A stretch of DNA of 64,000 nucleotides from JASHVB01 sp035486135 (GTDB taxonomy: Bacteria > Pseudomonadota > Alphaproteobacteria > Acetobacterales > Acetobacteraceae), in assembly GCA_035486135.1 (NCBI GenBank), contig DATHNI010000015.1:1-64000 (forward strand), in the 5' to 3' direction. Positions 8,172-17,046 of this stretch are shown here, in pieces. How positions within the stretch are numbered: position 1 is the first letter of the stretch; each line of letters opens with the position of its first letter. The notes under the pieces were generated by a model. It ran no database searches and was not told the origin of the DNA. It was given only the letters and a program-made list of their open reading frames with translations. A program made the translations under genes and the position numbers.

Positions 8172-10556
8172 GTGGCGGACGCACCAGGATGGCCCGGCAT
8201 CGAGGCGCGCTGGACATCGTCCGCGAAGATCGGGGTCGGCAGCGCGCTGTCGCCGGTCAGCCGCGTCTGGTTCACCGTCAGCCACGGCATCCTGAACGAG
8301 GTCTACTACCCGCGCGTGGACCAGGCCTGCATCCGCGATTTCGGCCTGGTCGTCACCGATGGGGCCGGCTTCTTCGCGGAGGAAAAGCGCGACTGCAGCT
8401 TCGAGATCACGACGATGGAAGATGGCGTGCCGGCCTTCCAGATCGTCAGCACCCATCTCGGCGGCCGCTTCCGGATCACCAAGCGCATCGTCACCGACCC
8501 GCGCCACGACGTGGTGCTGCAGCAGGTCCGCCTGGAGGTGCTGGAAGGCCCGCCCCTGCGGCTGTTCGCCCTGTTGTCGCCGCACCTGGTCAACGGCGGT
8601 GCGCATAACACCGCCTGGGCCGGCGACTACAAGGGCCTCCGCATGCTGTTCGCCGAGGGCGGTGGCACCCATCTCGCGTTCGCCACCGACCCCCCGTTCG
8701 CCGCCACCTCGGTCGGTTTTGTCGGTGTGTCGGACGGCTGGCAGATCCTGCACGCCCACGGCAGCCTGACGGACACCTGGGACCGCGCCGCCAACGGCAA
8801 CGTGGCGCTGACCGCCGAGATTGCTCTGCAGGGCGAAGAGCCGGTCCACCTGGCGCTCGGTTTCGGCCGCAGCCCGGCGGAGGCGGCTTTCCATGCCCGC
8901 GGCGGCCTGCAAGCCACGTTTAACGCCGTGGGGGAGCGGTATATGTCCGGCTGGCGCACCTGGCAGGCGGGTCTGCTCTCGCTGGACCGGCGGGTGGACG
9001 GGCACAACACCTATCGCATCAGCACCTCCGTGCTGCGCTGCCATGAGACGCCGAACTTCCCGGGTGGGCTGATCGCCAGCCTGTCGATCCCGTGGGGTGC
9101 CAGCAAGGGCGACGACGACCTTGGCGGCTACCACCTGGTCTGGCCGCGCGACCTCGTGCAGACCGCCGGCGCCTTCCTGGCCTGCGGCGCGCATGAGGAG
9201 GTGCGCCGCGTGCTGCGCTACCTCCGCGCGGTGCAGGAGGGCGATGGCTCGTGGCCGCAGAACTGCTGGCTGGACGGCAAGCCGTATTGGCACGGTTTGC
9301 AGCTCGACGAGTGCGCCTTGCCGATCCTGCTGGTGGACCTCGCCTGGCGCATGGGCGCGCTGAGCCGCCCGATCGTGCAGCCCTACTGGCCGATGGTCCG
9401 CGCCGCAGCGGGGTTCGTGGTGCGCACGGGTCCGACGACCAACCAGGATCGCTGGGAGGAGAACGCCGGCTACACGCCCTTCACCCTCGCCGCCGAGATC
9501 GCGGGCCTGCTGGCCGCGGCGGACCTCGCGGAACTCTGCCAGGACAACGAGGAGGCCCGCGCCATCGCGGAGTTCCTGCGCGACACGGCGGATGCCTGGG
9601 AAGCGCAGATCGAGGACTGGCTCTACGTCACGGATACCGCGCTGGCGCGCGAGGCGGGGGTGGCCGGCTACTACATCCGCGTCGCCCCGCCGGTGCCGGG
9701 CGAGGCGCGGGCGGCGACCCATGCGACGGTGGAGGTGCGCAACCGCGACATCTACAGCGCCGACGTGCCGGCCGATTCGCTGATCAGCACCGACACGCTG
9801 GCCCTGGTGCGCTTCGGCCTGCGCGCGCCGGACGACCCGCGCATCGTGGACAGCGCCCGGGTGATCGACCACGTGCTGCGGGCGGAGCTGCCGACCGGCC
9901 CCGGCTGGCGCCGCTACAACGGCGACGGCTACGGCGAGCATGAGGATGGCAGCCCGTTCAATGGCACCGGCATCGGCCGCGTCTGGCCGCTGCTGGCCGG
10001 CGAGCGGGCGCATTACGAACTGCTGGCCGGCCGCAAGGACGAGGCCACCCGCTTGCTCGATGCGATGGAGGCTGCCACCAGCAAGGGCAGGCTGCTGCCG
10101 GAGCAAGTGTGGGACGGCCCGCCGATGCCCGAGCTTGAACTGCTGCCCGGCGAGCCGAGCGGCTCGGCGATGCCGCTGGTGTGGGCGCATGCGGAACACA
10201 TCAAGCTGCTGCGCTCGCTGCACGACGAGGCGGTGTTCGACCTGCCGCCGCAGCCGGTGCGGCGCTACCAGCGCGAGCGCCGCGCTCCGCGCGTGGCGTC
10301 CTGGCGGCCCGACTGGCGCACCGAGCAAATCGCGCCCGGCCGGGTGCTGCGGATCGAACTGCCGGCGCCGTCGGTGGTGACCTGGACCGCGGACGACTGG
10401 CGCACCCGCACCGAGGCGGCAACGCGCGACACCACGCTGGGCGTGCACGTGGCGGAGCTGCCGGCCGGCACGTCTGGCGGCAGTATCGCGTTCACCTGGC
10501 GTGGCACGGCGGACGGCGCCCCGGACGGCGAGAGATTTGTCGTCCGGATCGGCTGA
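8172..10556 (+). CDS. GH15 glucoamylase/glucodextranase-like glycoside hydrolase
   Basis: 794 residues. An N-terminal beta-sandwich domain (about 1-270; SRVWFTVSHGILNEVYYPRV is a strong GH15 marker) precedes an (alpha/alpha)6 barrel with WPRDLVQTAGAFLA and LQLDECALPILL. The probable general acid region is DRWEENAGYTPFTLAAEIAG and the general base region PEQVWD. It should release glucose from alpha-glucans or dextran-like polymers. No signal peptide is seen, so intracellular glycogen or maltodextrin turnover is plausible. The GTG start at 8172 is preceded by AGGAGG at an ideal distance; a longer frame upstream overlaps yebC and is not homologous. Confidence 0.9.
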   Translation: MADAPGWPGIEARWTSSAKIGVGSALSPVSRVWFTVSHGILNEVYYPRVDQACIRDFGLVVTDGAGFFAEEKRDCSFEITTMEDGVPAFQIVSTHLGGRFRITKRIVTDPRHDVVLQQVRLEVLEGPPLRLFALLSPHLVNGGAHNTAWAGDYKGLRMLFAEGGGTHLAFATDPPFAATSVGFVGVSDGWQILHAHGSLTDTWDRAANGNVALTAEIALQGEEPVHLALGFGRSPAEAAFHARGGLQATFNAVGERYMSGWRTWQAGLLSLDRRVDGHNTYRISTSVLRCHETPNFPGGLIASLSIPWGASKGDDDLGGYHLVWPRDLVQTAGAFLACGAHEEVRRVLRYLRAVQEGDGSWPQNCWLDGKPYWHGLQLDECALPILLVDLAWRMGALSRPIVQPYWPMVRAAAGFVVRTGPTTNQDRWEENAGYTPFTLAAEIAGLLAAADLAELCQDNEEARAIAEFLRDTADAWEAQIEDWLYVTDTALAREAGVAGYYIRVAPPVPGEARAATHATVEVRNRDIYSADVPADSLISTDTLALVRFGLRAPDDPRIVDSARVIDHVLRAELPTGPGWRRYNGDGYGEHEDGSPFNGTGIGRVWPLLAGERAHYELLAGRKDEATRLLDAMEAATSKGRLLPEQVWDGPPMPELELLPGEPSGSAMPLVWAHAEHIKLLRSLHDEAVFDLPPQPVRRYQRERRAPRVASWRPDWRTEQIAPGRVLRIELPAPSVVTWTADDWRTRTEAATRDTTLGVHVAELPAGTSGGSIAFTWRGTADGAPDGERFVVRIG

Positions 10557-10561
10557 TCAGC

Positions 10562-10640
10562 ACCTCTCCCGCTACGCGGGGTTGGGCCGCGAAGCGGACC
10601 GACGCAAGACGCGTAAACGTCGAGGGTGAGGGGCACACCG
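10562..10640. repeat. interspersed repeat family C (CTCTCCCGC...GGGTGAGG)
   Basis: It begins CCTCTCCCGC and ends GGGTGAGGGGC, with small internal hairpins. The same unit recurs near 17972-18166, 50467-50550 and 56141-56325. About 100 bp downstream (10761-10783) a short fully palindromic fragment of family B also occurs. Confidence 0.7.
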
Positions 10641-10817
10641 CACGGGCCGCGCGCGCCACACCCCACCTGCGCTCCCCGCCTCGGCTGACCAAGCCAGATC
10701 GGAGCAGGATCACACTGCCAGAGCGGTCGTTCCCTGACTGCAAATGCCACGAATTCCACCGTCATTGCGAGGCGCGCAATGACGGTGGCTCACGGTTCCG
10801 GTCAGGATGAGCACGCC

Positions 10818-11273
10818 CTAGATCTTGTACCCCTGCCGCGCCAGCAACCGCCACTTGCCAGCCTGCATCACCCACACCATCAGCACGCCGAATTTCAGCG
10901 TATTGGTCTTTCCGTCGCTCACGTTCTCCCCGTTGAACACGAAACGAGCCATTGCGTTGCTGCCGGCGAGCATGACCGTCTGATCCGTCAGCGTGATGGA
11001 ATTCCACTTCGTCTTGTCGCTGGTCGCATCGGCGATGAATTCGGCCTTGGTCTGCACCTTGCCACTGGAATGGCCATAGGTGAGCTGGTCCACGCAAAGC
11101 GCCTCGAACGCCTTGCGGTCGTTGGCGAGCATGGCCTTGCGGAATGCCTCGACGGCAGCGGTGACGGCAGCGTCGCTGCCGGGCGCGGCGGCGAGGGCGG
11201 CGTTGCTGCCAAAGGCGGCGGATACGAACAAGCTGGTGCCCGCGACGGCGATGTGGCGACGGCTAAAAGCCAT
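10818..11273 (-). CDS. exported SnoaL-like (DUF4440) protein
   Basis: 151 residues. The N-terminus MAFSRRHIAVAGTSLFVSAA then ...ALA is a cleavable signal with twin Arg, possibly Tat. The mature part is one NTF2-like domain (AVEAFRKAMLANDRKAFEAL ... VQTKAEFIAD ... WRLLARQGYKI), as in DUF4440/SnoaL-like proteins, which bind small ligands or act as ketosteroid-isomerase-like enzymes. The ATG at 11273 follows GGGGGA. Single gene; function not defined. Confidence 0.8.
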   Translation of the reverse strand: MAFSRRHIAVAGTSLFVSAAFGSNAALAAAPGSDAAVTAAVEAFRKAMLANDRKAFEALCVDQLTYGHSSGKVQTKAEFIADATSDKTKWNSITLTDQTVMLAGSNAMARFVFNGENVSDGKTNTLKFGVLMVWVMQAGKWRLLARQGYKI

Positions 11274-11504
11274 GGTTTCCCCCTGGTGATGCGGACCGAT
11301 TGTTTGCTGACGGCGGGTCGCGCCGATGCCGAGACTAACGTGCCGCCGGCGTGGCGCAAAGATCTCGCGCGACGGGTCGTGCGCGGTGTCGCTCCGGGCG
11401 GACCGCATTTGCCGTGGCATAGGACCGGCGCATCCCCGGGATCGCAGGTGCCCGGGGTCGCAGGTGGCCGGGATCGCAGATGTGGGTGGGCAGGACCGCC
11501 AGGA

Positions 11505-11641
11505 TTTTAACACGGAGGCAGAACGAGAACCACGGAGGGCCACGGAGGCAGTGTGCCTCCCGATCTGCCTGCGCAGTTACATGGCCTCCGTCAGCGCAGG
11601 CACACGGCCTCCGTGGTTCTCGTTCTGCCTCCGTGTTAAAA
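11505..11641. repeat. inverted repeat with 34-bp perfect arms (family D)
   Basis: The arms at 11505-11538 and 11608-11641 are exact reverse complements of 34 bp, each beginning or ending in a TTTTAA-type edge and containing CGGAGGCAGAACGAG. The 69-bp centre has partly symmetric GGAGG/CCTCC motifs. No transposase is present; it resembles a small non-autonomous palindromic element. Related CGGAGG elements occur at 14348-14466. Confidence 0.8.
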
Positions 11642-11788
11642 CCTTGCTTGCTACCGAGCGGCAAAATGCGATTGCCCGGCGGGTCGCTCGCATGCGGTCC
11701 CGGCGAATGAGCGGTACCTCGGCAGTATCTCGCCGATTTCCCCCGGCCGCGCCGGCGATGCATCATGCATCCAACGCCGGAGGGAACC

Positions 11789-12952
11789 ATGACCGAGTTG
11801 CCGCCACTGGACGCCGATGTGCTGCCACAAGGGCTGCGCGCTCGGTTTGTTCCGGACATCAACGGCCTGCGCATCCACATGCTGGAAGCCGGCTTCGAAA
11901 CGCCCGGCCGCCCCTGCATCCTGTTGTTGCACGGCTTCCCCGAGCTTGCCTGGTCCTGGCGCAGGCTCATGCCATTGCTGTCCGCCGCCGGATTCCACGT
12001 CGTCGCACCCGATCTGCGCGGCTATGGCCGCACCACCGGCTGGGATACCGGCGACGACAACGGGCTGGCATCGTTCCGCCTGCTGAACGCGGTGCGCGAC
12101 GCGTTGGGTCTGGTGTCGGCGCTTGGCTACCGCTCGGTCGCCGCGGTGGCCGGGCACGATTTCGGTTCGCCTGTCGCGGCATGGTGCGCGCTGGTGCGGC
12201 CCGACGTGTTCCGTTCCGTCGCGCTGATGAGCGCACCGTTTGCCGGCCCCCCTACCCTGCCCTTCGACACGCTGCGCACCACCCCACCCGCGCCGGCGCC
12301 CGACATCCACGCGGCCCTCGCGCAACTGGATCGCCCGCGCAAGCACTATCAGTGGTATTATTCGACGCGTCCGGCCAACGCCGACATGTGGCACTGTCCG
12401 CAAGGCGTGCACGATTTCCTGCGCGCCTACTACCACCACAAGAGCGCCGACTGGCGGCAGAACCAGCCATTCAAACTAGGCGGCTGGATCGCCGAGGAAC
12501 TGGCGAAGATGCCGACCTACTACATCATGGACCTGCACGAGGACATGCCGGCAACGGTGGCACACGAGATGCCCTCGGCGGCGGAGATCGCCACCTGCCA
12601 ATGGCTGCCGGATGACGAGTTGCGTGTCTACAGCGGCGAGTATCAGCGCACCGGCTTCCAGGGCGGGCTGCAATGGTACCGCCGCGGCACCGGCGGGCTG
12701 GATACCGCAGAACTGCAGGTGTTCTCCGGTCGCAGCATCGATGTGCCGGCGACATTCATCGCCGGCAGCAGCGACTGGGGCGTCTATCAGAACCCCGGCG
12801 CGGTCGAACGCATGCAGCACAGCGCGTGTTCCGACTTCCGTGGCTGCCACCTGATCGATGGCGCGGGGCATTGGGTGCAGCAGGAACAACCGGCGAGGGT
12901 GGCGGACCTGCTGCTGCAGTTCCTGCGTGAGCAAATGGCCGGGACCGCCTGA
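11789..12952 (+). CDS. alpha/beta hydrolase, epoxide-hydrolase/haloalkane-dehalogenase-like
   Basis: 387 residues. It has the HGFPELAWSWRRLMP oxyanion region (HGFPE is typical of epoxide hydrolases), a nucleophile elbow GHDFGSPVA with Asp as nucleophile, a cap domain rich in Trp/Tyr and a final catalytic His in DGAGHWVQQEQP. The Asp nucleophile favours an epoxide hydrolase or dehalogenase over an esterase. The ATG at 11789 follows GGAGGG; an ATG eight codons upstream is less likely. It stands alone between repeat-rich spacers. Confidence 0.85.
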   Translation: MTELPPLDADVLPQGLRARFVPDINGLRIHMLEAGFETPGRPCILLLHGFPELAWSWRRLMPLLSAAGFHVVAPDLRGYGRTTGWDTGDDNGLASFRLLNAVRDALGLVSALGYRSVAAVAGHDFGSPVAAWCALVRPDVFRSVALMSAPFAGPPTLPFDTLRTTPPAPAPDIHAALAQLDRPRKHYQWYYSTRPANADMWHCPQGVHDFLRAYYHHKSADWRQNQPFKLGGWIAEELAKMPTYYIMDLHEDMPATVAHEMPSAAEIATCQWLPDDELRVYSGEYQRTGFQGGLQWYRRGTGGLDTAELQVFSGRSIDVPATFIAGSSDWGVYQNPGAVERMQHSACSDFRGCHLIDGAGHWVQQEQPARVADLLLQFLREQMAGTA

Positions 12953-13112
12953 TCGGCGCAGCGACATGGCGGCCGCCCGCGTCATGCCGCCGCATCGCGG
13001 CGTTCCGCATCATAGCGAGGAGATCCACGGTGATCCGGTGCGGTGAGCTCGCGGCGGGATGGCGCATGTTGCCAAGGGTCCGCGGGGGAATCACTGGCCT
13101 GACCAACCCGCT

Positions 13113-13859
13113 TCAGCCAGCACGCAACCGGGCGTACGTCACGATTTCATAAAACTTTCCTGCCTTGTTCGGGTACATCGAGGCGGCCCAGTAGTTGAAG
13201 AACCAGTATCTGAACGCGGTCGTCGTCGGGAACCAGAACTCGCCATAATTCGGGTCAAAATAGGTTACATCCTCGCCCACCCAGGCAGCGCAGGCGTGGC
13301 CTCCGCCCGGTCCGGTTATGTTCAGCTCTTTATAGCAACCGCCGCCGCCGAACCTGTCGGGGGCGAGTTGACTCGCCAGGTTCGAAGCAGTCCGGCTCAG
13401 ATTGGATTTGGATACATCTCCACGGTAATGTCGACCAATACCCAATTGGCTCATGAAGCCGTCAATCATACGCCGTGCCATCCTGGCTCCCGTCCGTTTC
13501 CCCATTTGCGCGAAGGACAGGTCGGGTGGTGCCACTGTCATTTCATGCATATAGGCCTTTTGCACATCGACAATGAAGCGACCACTGCTCGCCAGCAGTC
13601 TTTCATAGTATTTGTTCGGCTCCGGCGTTTCATGGCGTTGCATAGGTTCGCCATAAAGCCAGCCCCAGAAATCTCTGTCCCATGCATGGTGCGCGATCCA
13701 AACAGCCGAAAGCGCCACACACACGCCCGTCATCTTAGCCGCGGGTTGGTCTGCGTTATATTTCGCGACGCTCCTGACAAACCCTTGTCCTCTTTGCCTC
13801 GCCCCCTGATCGAATTTTTTGGTGCAGACGCCTCCCTGCCTGAGGGCGTGACTGACCAT
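13113..13859 (-). CDS. YopT-type (peptidase C58-like) cysteine protease homologue
   Basis: 248 residues. I read a YopT/AvrPphB-type catalytic core: C47 in TGVCVALSAVWI, H188 in GPGGGHACAAW and D202 in VTYFDPNYGEFWFP, with family-like spacing of Cys, His and Asp. Family members are host-cell cysteine proteases delivered by secretion systems, or self-processing proteins. No signal peptide or membrane segment is seen. The start is uncertain: no Shine-Dalgarno precedes the ATG, and the same frame stays open and protein-like (ANAEQIDTNWQHASNDAALS) up to a stop near 14237, with no ATG, GTG or TTG there. No chaperone or immunity gene is adjacent. The T6SS lies 34 kb away, so an effector role is speculative. 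Confidence 0.6.
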   Translation of the reverse strand: MVSHALRQGGVCTKKFDQGARQRGQGFVRSVAKYNADQPAAKMTGVCVALSAVWIAHHAWDRDFWGWLYGEPMQRHETPEPNKYYERLLASSGRFIVDVQKAYMHEMTVAPPDLSFAQMGKRTGARMARRMIDGFMSQLGIGRHYRGDVSKSNLSRTASNLASQLAPDRFGGGGCYKELNITGPGGGHACAAWVGEDVTYFDPNYGEFWFPTTTAFRYWFFNYWAASMYPNKAGKFYEIVTYARLRAG

Positions 13860-15223
13860 CGTACTTAGCGCCGCGTCGTTGGAGGCGTGCTGCCAATTGG
13901 TGTCGATCTGCTCTGCGTTTGCAAGGGGTGGCTTCGGAATGGCGCGAATCCTTCTGATAAGCCGGGTTGGATGGATCCCCCCGGCGATGGATGTGCGGCC
14001 GGGGCAGTCGCCAAACCCGGCAAGTTTCGGATGCGCCGAACCCGTTATGGCGTCAAGCGCCGCAGGAAGACCGCCACCGCAATCGCTTGAACGACTTGCC
14101 GGGTCCGATTGTCGTGCACGAAGCGTGCGACGACGCGCCGGTTGATCCCGGGCTACGCTGCTGCCAGCCGCGTGCTTCTGCTTCGATGAGGCGCCCGACC
14201 TGTCGTTCCTCCTCCGCCGACAAACCGAGCGGCACTACGTCCTGTGGCATGACCGGGCGTGGCCCGATCACCCCGGCTCACATACTGTCGGCGCATGCTC
14301 GTCGCATGCGCCATGCAGACCGTGCGGTGCGCGAACGTGGTGAAGCACATCGCGGAGAATAGGCGGAGGAGCGCTGAGAGCCGCAGAGGGCGTGTATCGC
14401 CCCGGCTGCGGCGACGGCATGCGGCCTCGGCGGCTCTCGGCGGTCCTCCGCATCTTCTCCGCGATGAAAGCAGCGGATTGCCGGGGCAGACGGTGTCACC
14501 GCGAAATGCACAGCGTGGCAAAAGCACAGCCGGAGCAGTGTCCGCGCAGATTTGGCACGCCGTCTTTGTGAGCCCTTGGTTCGTAAATCCTTGCTCGATG
14601 ATCCCTTGCTCAACGTCCTCAGCTGTGGGCGAGACGCCAGGCTTGTCCCTCCGAAACGATGTAGCAATGCCGGCCAGGTAGACACCGCGCTCGACCTCGG
14701 GCGACCGCGCCGCCGCCAATGACAGCGCGCCTTGTCGTCCAACAATGGCCGGCGCGCCTTGTCGCCCATTGATCAGCGCACCCTGTCGCTCCCGCGCCTG
14801 TGACGACTCAGCCGAGGCACTTACGCAACACAAAAAGTTGATCCGGGACCTCTCGCCGCTAACCGCTGGCCGGCAAAGCCTGGCCCTCGGTCTGCCGACG
14901 ACGGGGCAAGCGCGCGTCATTCCCGGGCGGCGCCAAACCGGGCCTTCGTCCAAACCGGCATTCGTCCAAACCCGGCACCCACAACACCCTTTGCCCCCGA
15001 TCCTGTCGCAGACGTGGCGAACGACCGCATGACCGCCAGGCCAGCGGCGTACCGGCCCGACGCTGGCATCGGTACGTTGCGCGGCCCGACGGCCCGACGG
15101 CGCCGACCCCCGGCCTTTCTCCGACCGGCCTGTCGCCCTATCGCCCTGTCGCATGAACCGCGACAAGGCCCACGCGCTTCGCTAGGATCGTTGCGGAGGT
15201 CATCAGGGGGACGGAGTTCCGCA
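13860..15223. other. long gene-poor, repeat-containing region
   Basis: About 1.36 kb between the C58 protease homologue and the FHA gene without a gene I can support. Open frames here are low complexity and lack start signals. It contains the inverted repeat at 14348-14466, three roughly 25-bp direct repeats of the type CGCGCCTTGTCG near 14724-14800 and short CCTTGCTCGATGATC-like repeats near 14570-14615. The 5' end of the protease gene may extend into it. Confidence 0.5.
14348..14466. repeat. imperfect inverted repeat, about 37-bp arms (family D-like)
   Basis: The left arm at about 14348-14383 starts CATCGCGGAGAA and the right arm at about 14430-14466 ends TTCTCCGCGATG. Both carry CGGAGGA/TCCTCCG and GAGAGCCGC/GCGGCTCTC blocks. 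The centre is GC-rich. It has the same overall build as 11505-11641. Confidence 0.65.
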
Positions 15224-16492
15224 GTGCAGGCCCAGCGCGAAATCGTGGGTTTCCTGTCGGCATACCAGGAAATCTGGCATAAGTTCTTTCCGGACCTGCA
15301 TCGCCGGGGCCAGTGGCATCTGGTCAGCCATCTGTGCGTCCGCGCGCGGGGCGGGGCACCGGTCGGCGAGCTGTCCGGCATGGTCAAGCAGGTGTTCCTG
15401 CTGGACGACGCCACCGTGCGCGAACGCCTTGCCGAGTTGTACCGGCTCGGCTTTTCCGCCATCGAGCCGGCCGACCGGCCGGTCTCGGCCCGCACGCTCG
15501 TGGTGCCGACGCCACTGCTGACCGCGAAGTTCGACGGCCACATGATCGAGACGGCCCGCCGCCTGCTGGAGACAACGCTCGCCGGCGGCCCACAGCGCTA
15601 CCGTACCGCGCCGGCGCAGATCGATGCCGAGACGCGCCGCAAATTACTCATGGCCATCGAGGCCTGCGACCAGGCCTGGGTGGCGGCCCTGGAGCGGGTG
15701 CTCGAATCGATGGGCCTGTCGGTCGCGCGCCGGCTCGAGGCGCGGCGGCACCTGCTGTCGCCTTCGCACCGCCTGCTGACCCTCATCGCCCTGGGGAACT
15801 GGTACGGCCTGCCGCCGCAGGATGACGGCGAGGGGTTGCTCGCCGACGACATGGCGGCCGAATTGCTGCGGTTGCAGCGGCAGAATTTCCAGACCACGCG
15901 CGACCACATCGCCGGGCTGTTGCAACTCGGGTTGCTGGAGCGCCGCGCCGGACGGGCGCTCCGCGTGGCGCTGGCGGAGAGCGCGGCGACCGAGCTGGAC
16001 CTGTCCCTCGCCGTGGCCGCGGAGGACCTGGCGGCGCTTGCCGCCTCACTCCGCGGCGGCGAGGCGGACATGGACAAGACCGGCATATCGCACATGCCCG
16101 TCGAGCCATCGGCGGCGCGCGTTCTGGTGGTGACCCGCGAGGGCGAGCCAGAGCAACGGGTGGCGCTGGGGATCGAGCCGCTGGTGATTGGCCGCGCCCC
16201 CTCGGCCGGGCTGATGCTGGTGGCGCACGAGGTGTCGCGCGCGCATTGCCGCATCGCCTGTGTGGGAGAGGCGGTCAGCGTCGCCGATCTCGAATCGACC
16301 AACGGTACCTTCGTGGATGGCAAGCGGATCACCGGCACGGTCGCGATGCCGCTGGGCTCGGTGGTTCAGATCGGGCCCTTTCGCCTGCGCTGGGAACAGG
16401 TGGAGGACGTAGAGGGGACGAGGCCGGGAGGCGGCGCACCGGCTGTCGCCGGCCAGGCCGCCGGGCAGGCCCGGCGCCGTGGGTCGCGCTGA
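15224..16492 (+). CDS. FHA-domain protein with N-terminal winged-helix-like region
   Basis: 422 residues. About residues 10-320 are helical with winged-helix-like elements (IVGFLSAYQEIWHKFFPDLH, VGELSGMVKQVFLLDDATVR). The C-terminal 110 residues form a clear FHA domain: VIGRAPSAG, VSRAHCRI, VADLESTNGTFVDGKRI. FHA domains bind phosphothreonine, so the protein should respond to a Ser/Thr kinase. The GTG at 15224 is preceded by GGAG at seven bases; the 70 codons upstream are low complexity. It is separate from the T6SS FHA protein at 50.7 kb and has no kinase next to it. Confidence 0.75.
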   Translation: MQAQREIVGFLSAYQEIWHKFFPDLHRRGQWHLVSHLCVRARGGAPVGELSGMVKQVFLLDDATVRERLAELYRLGFSAIEPADRPVSARTLVVPTPLLTAKFDGHMIETARRLLETTLAGGPQRYRTAPAQIDAETRRKLLMAIEACDQAWVAALERVLESMGLSVARRLEARRHLLSPSHRLLTLIALGNWYGLPPQDDGEGLLADDMAAELLRLQRQNFQTTRDHIAGLLQLGLLERRAGRALRVALAESAATELDLSLAVAAEDLAALAASLRGGEADMDKTGISHMPVEPSAARVLVVTREGEPEQRVALGIEPLVIGRAPSAGLMLVAHEVSRAHCRIACVGEAVSVADLESTNGTFVDGKRITGTVAMPLGSVVQIGPFRLRWEQVEDVEGTRPGGGAPAVAGQAAGQARRRGSR

Positions 16493-16780
16493 ACGAAACC
16501 GGAAAGTCCGGGATTCACGGCAGGCTGATTTCGCGAAATGTCCCGGGCCAGGCGCTGGAAAACTGCGCCGCACGATACCGCAGGATTGGCGCCCGATACT
16601 TCCAGTGGCGTGACATTCTGCGAAACGTCAATCTCCGCCGCGTGCCGCATGGTGTGGCACATTTCCCGGAACCCAAGCCCAACTTTCCGGGGACGGCAGC
16701 CCAATGCCGGGGAGGACTTCCCGCCCGTGGCGGCGAAGAGCGAACCGGCAAAGTCTTTCCACGCGGATGCCGTCCTGGGA

Positions 16781-16818
16781 GCGAAGTGAGCCGCATGGCG
16801 ACTCACTTCGCACTTTTT
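16781..16818 (+). terminator. rho-independent terminator-like hairpin
   Basis: The stem GCGAAGTGAG (16781-16790) pairs with CTCACTTCGC (16802-16811), followed by ACTTTTTT. It is about 290 bp downstream of the FHA gene, so it may end that transcript. Confidence 0.55.
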
Positions 16819-16889
16819 TGGTTGGGCCGGGTCACGCCGATCCGTCTCGTAGAGAGAGTGTGACCCTCGGCGACGTGGCACGCGCTTCC

Positions 16890-16982
16890 CGTGTCATGGC
16901 CGGCGAAGGCCGGCCATCCACGTCTTTCCTTTGTTGCACACGGCGAAGTCGTGGGTGACCAGCCTTCGCCGGCCATGACACG
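16890..16982. repeat. interspersed repeat family A, copy 1
   Basis: Two hairpins in inverted orientation bounded by TGTCATGGCC and GGCCATGACA, with GGCGAAGGCC on the left and its complement on the right. Other copies: 25851-25940, 27452-27537, 47162-47248, 54565-54655. Confidence 0.85.
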
Positions 16983-17046
16983 GGCAGTGCGTGCCACGGT
17001 GTCCGTACGACAGCCGATTCGGGCGGCCGCCGCTGGGCGGCCTGCG

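Larger units (their letters stand above)
16493..17046. other. intergenic region with terminator and a family A repeat
   Basis: About 550 bp with no supported gene. It holds a terminator-like hairpin at 16781-16818 and a palindromic family A repeat at 16890-16982. Confidence 0.6.

Noticed and set aside
7596..10448. A 950-codon open frame on the minus strand opposite the GH15 gene
   Set aside because: It is the antisense shadow of a high-GC gene. Its translation is His/Arg/Gln/Ala-rich with no domain, while the plus strand has clear GH15 motifs.
13059..13868. A 269-codon plus-strand frame opposite the C58 protease homologue
   Set aside because: The minus-strand translation carries the catalytic motifs; the plus-strand one has none.
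14153..15166. A 337-codon minus-strand frame in the gene-poor region
   Set aside because: The translation is compositionally odd, includes repeat DNA and has no recognisable domain or start signal.
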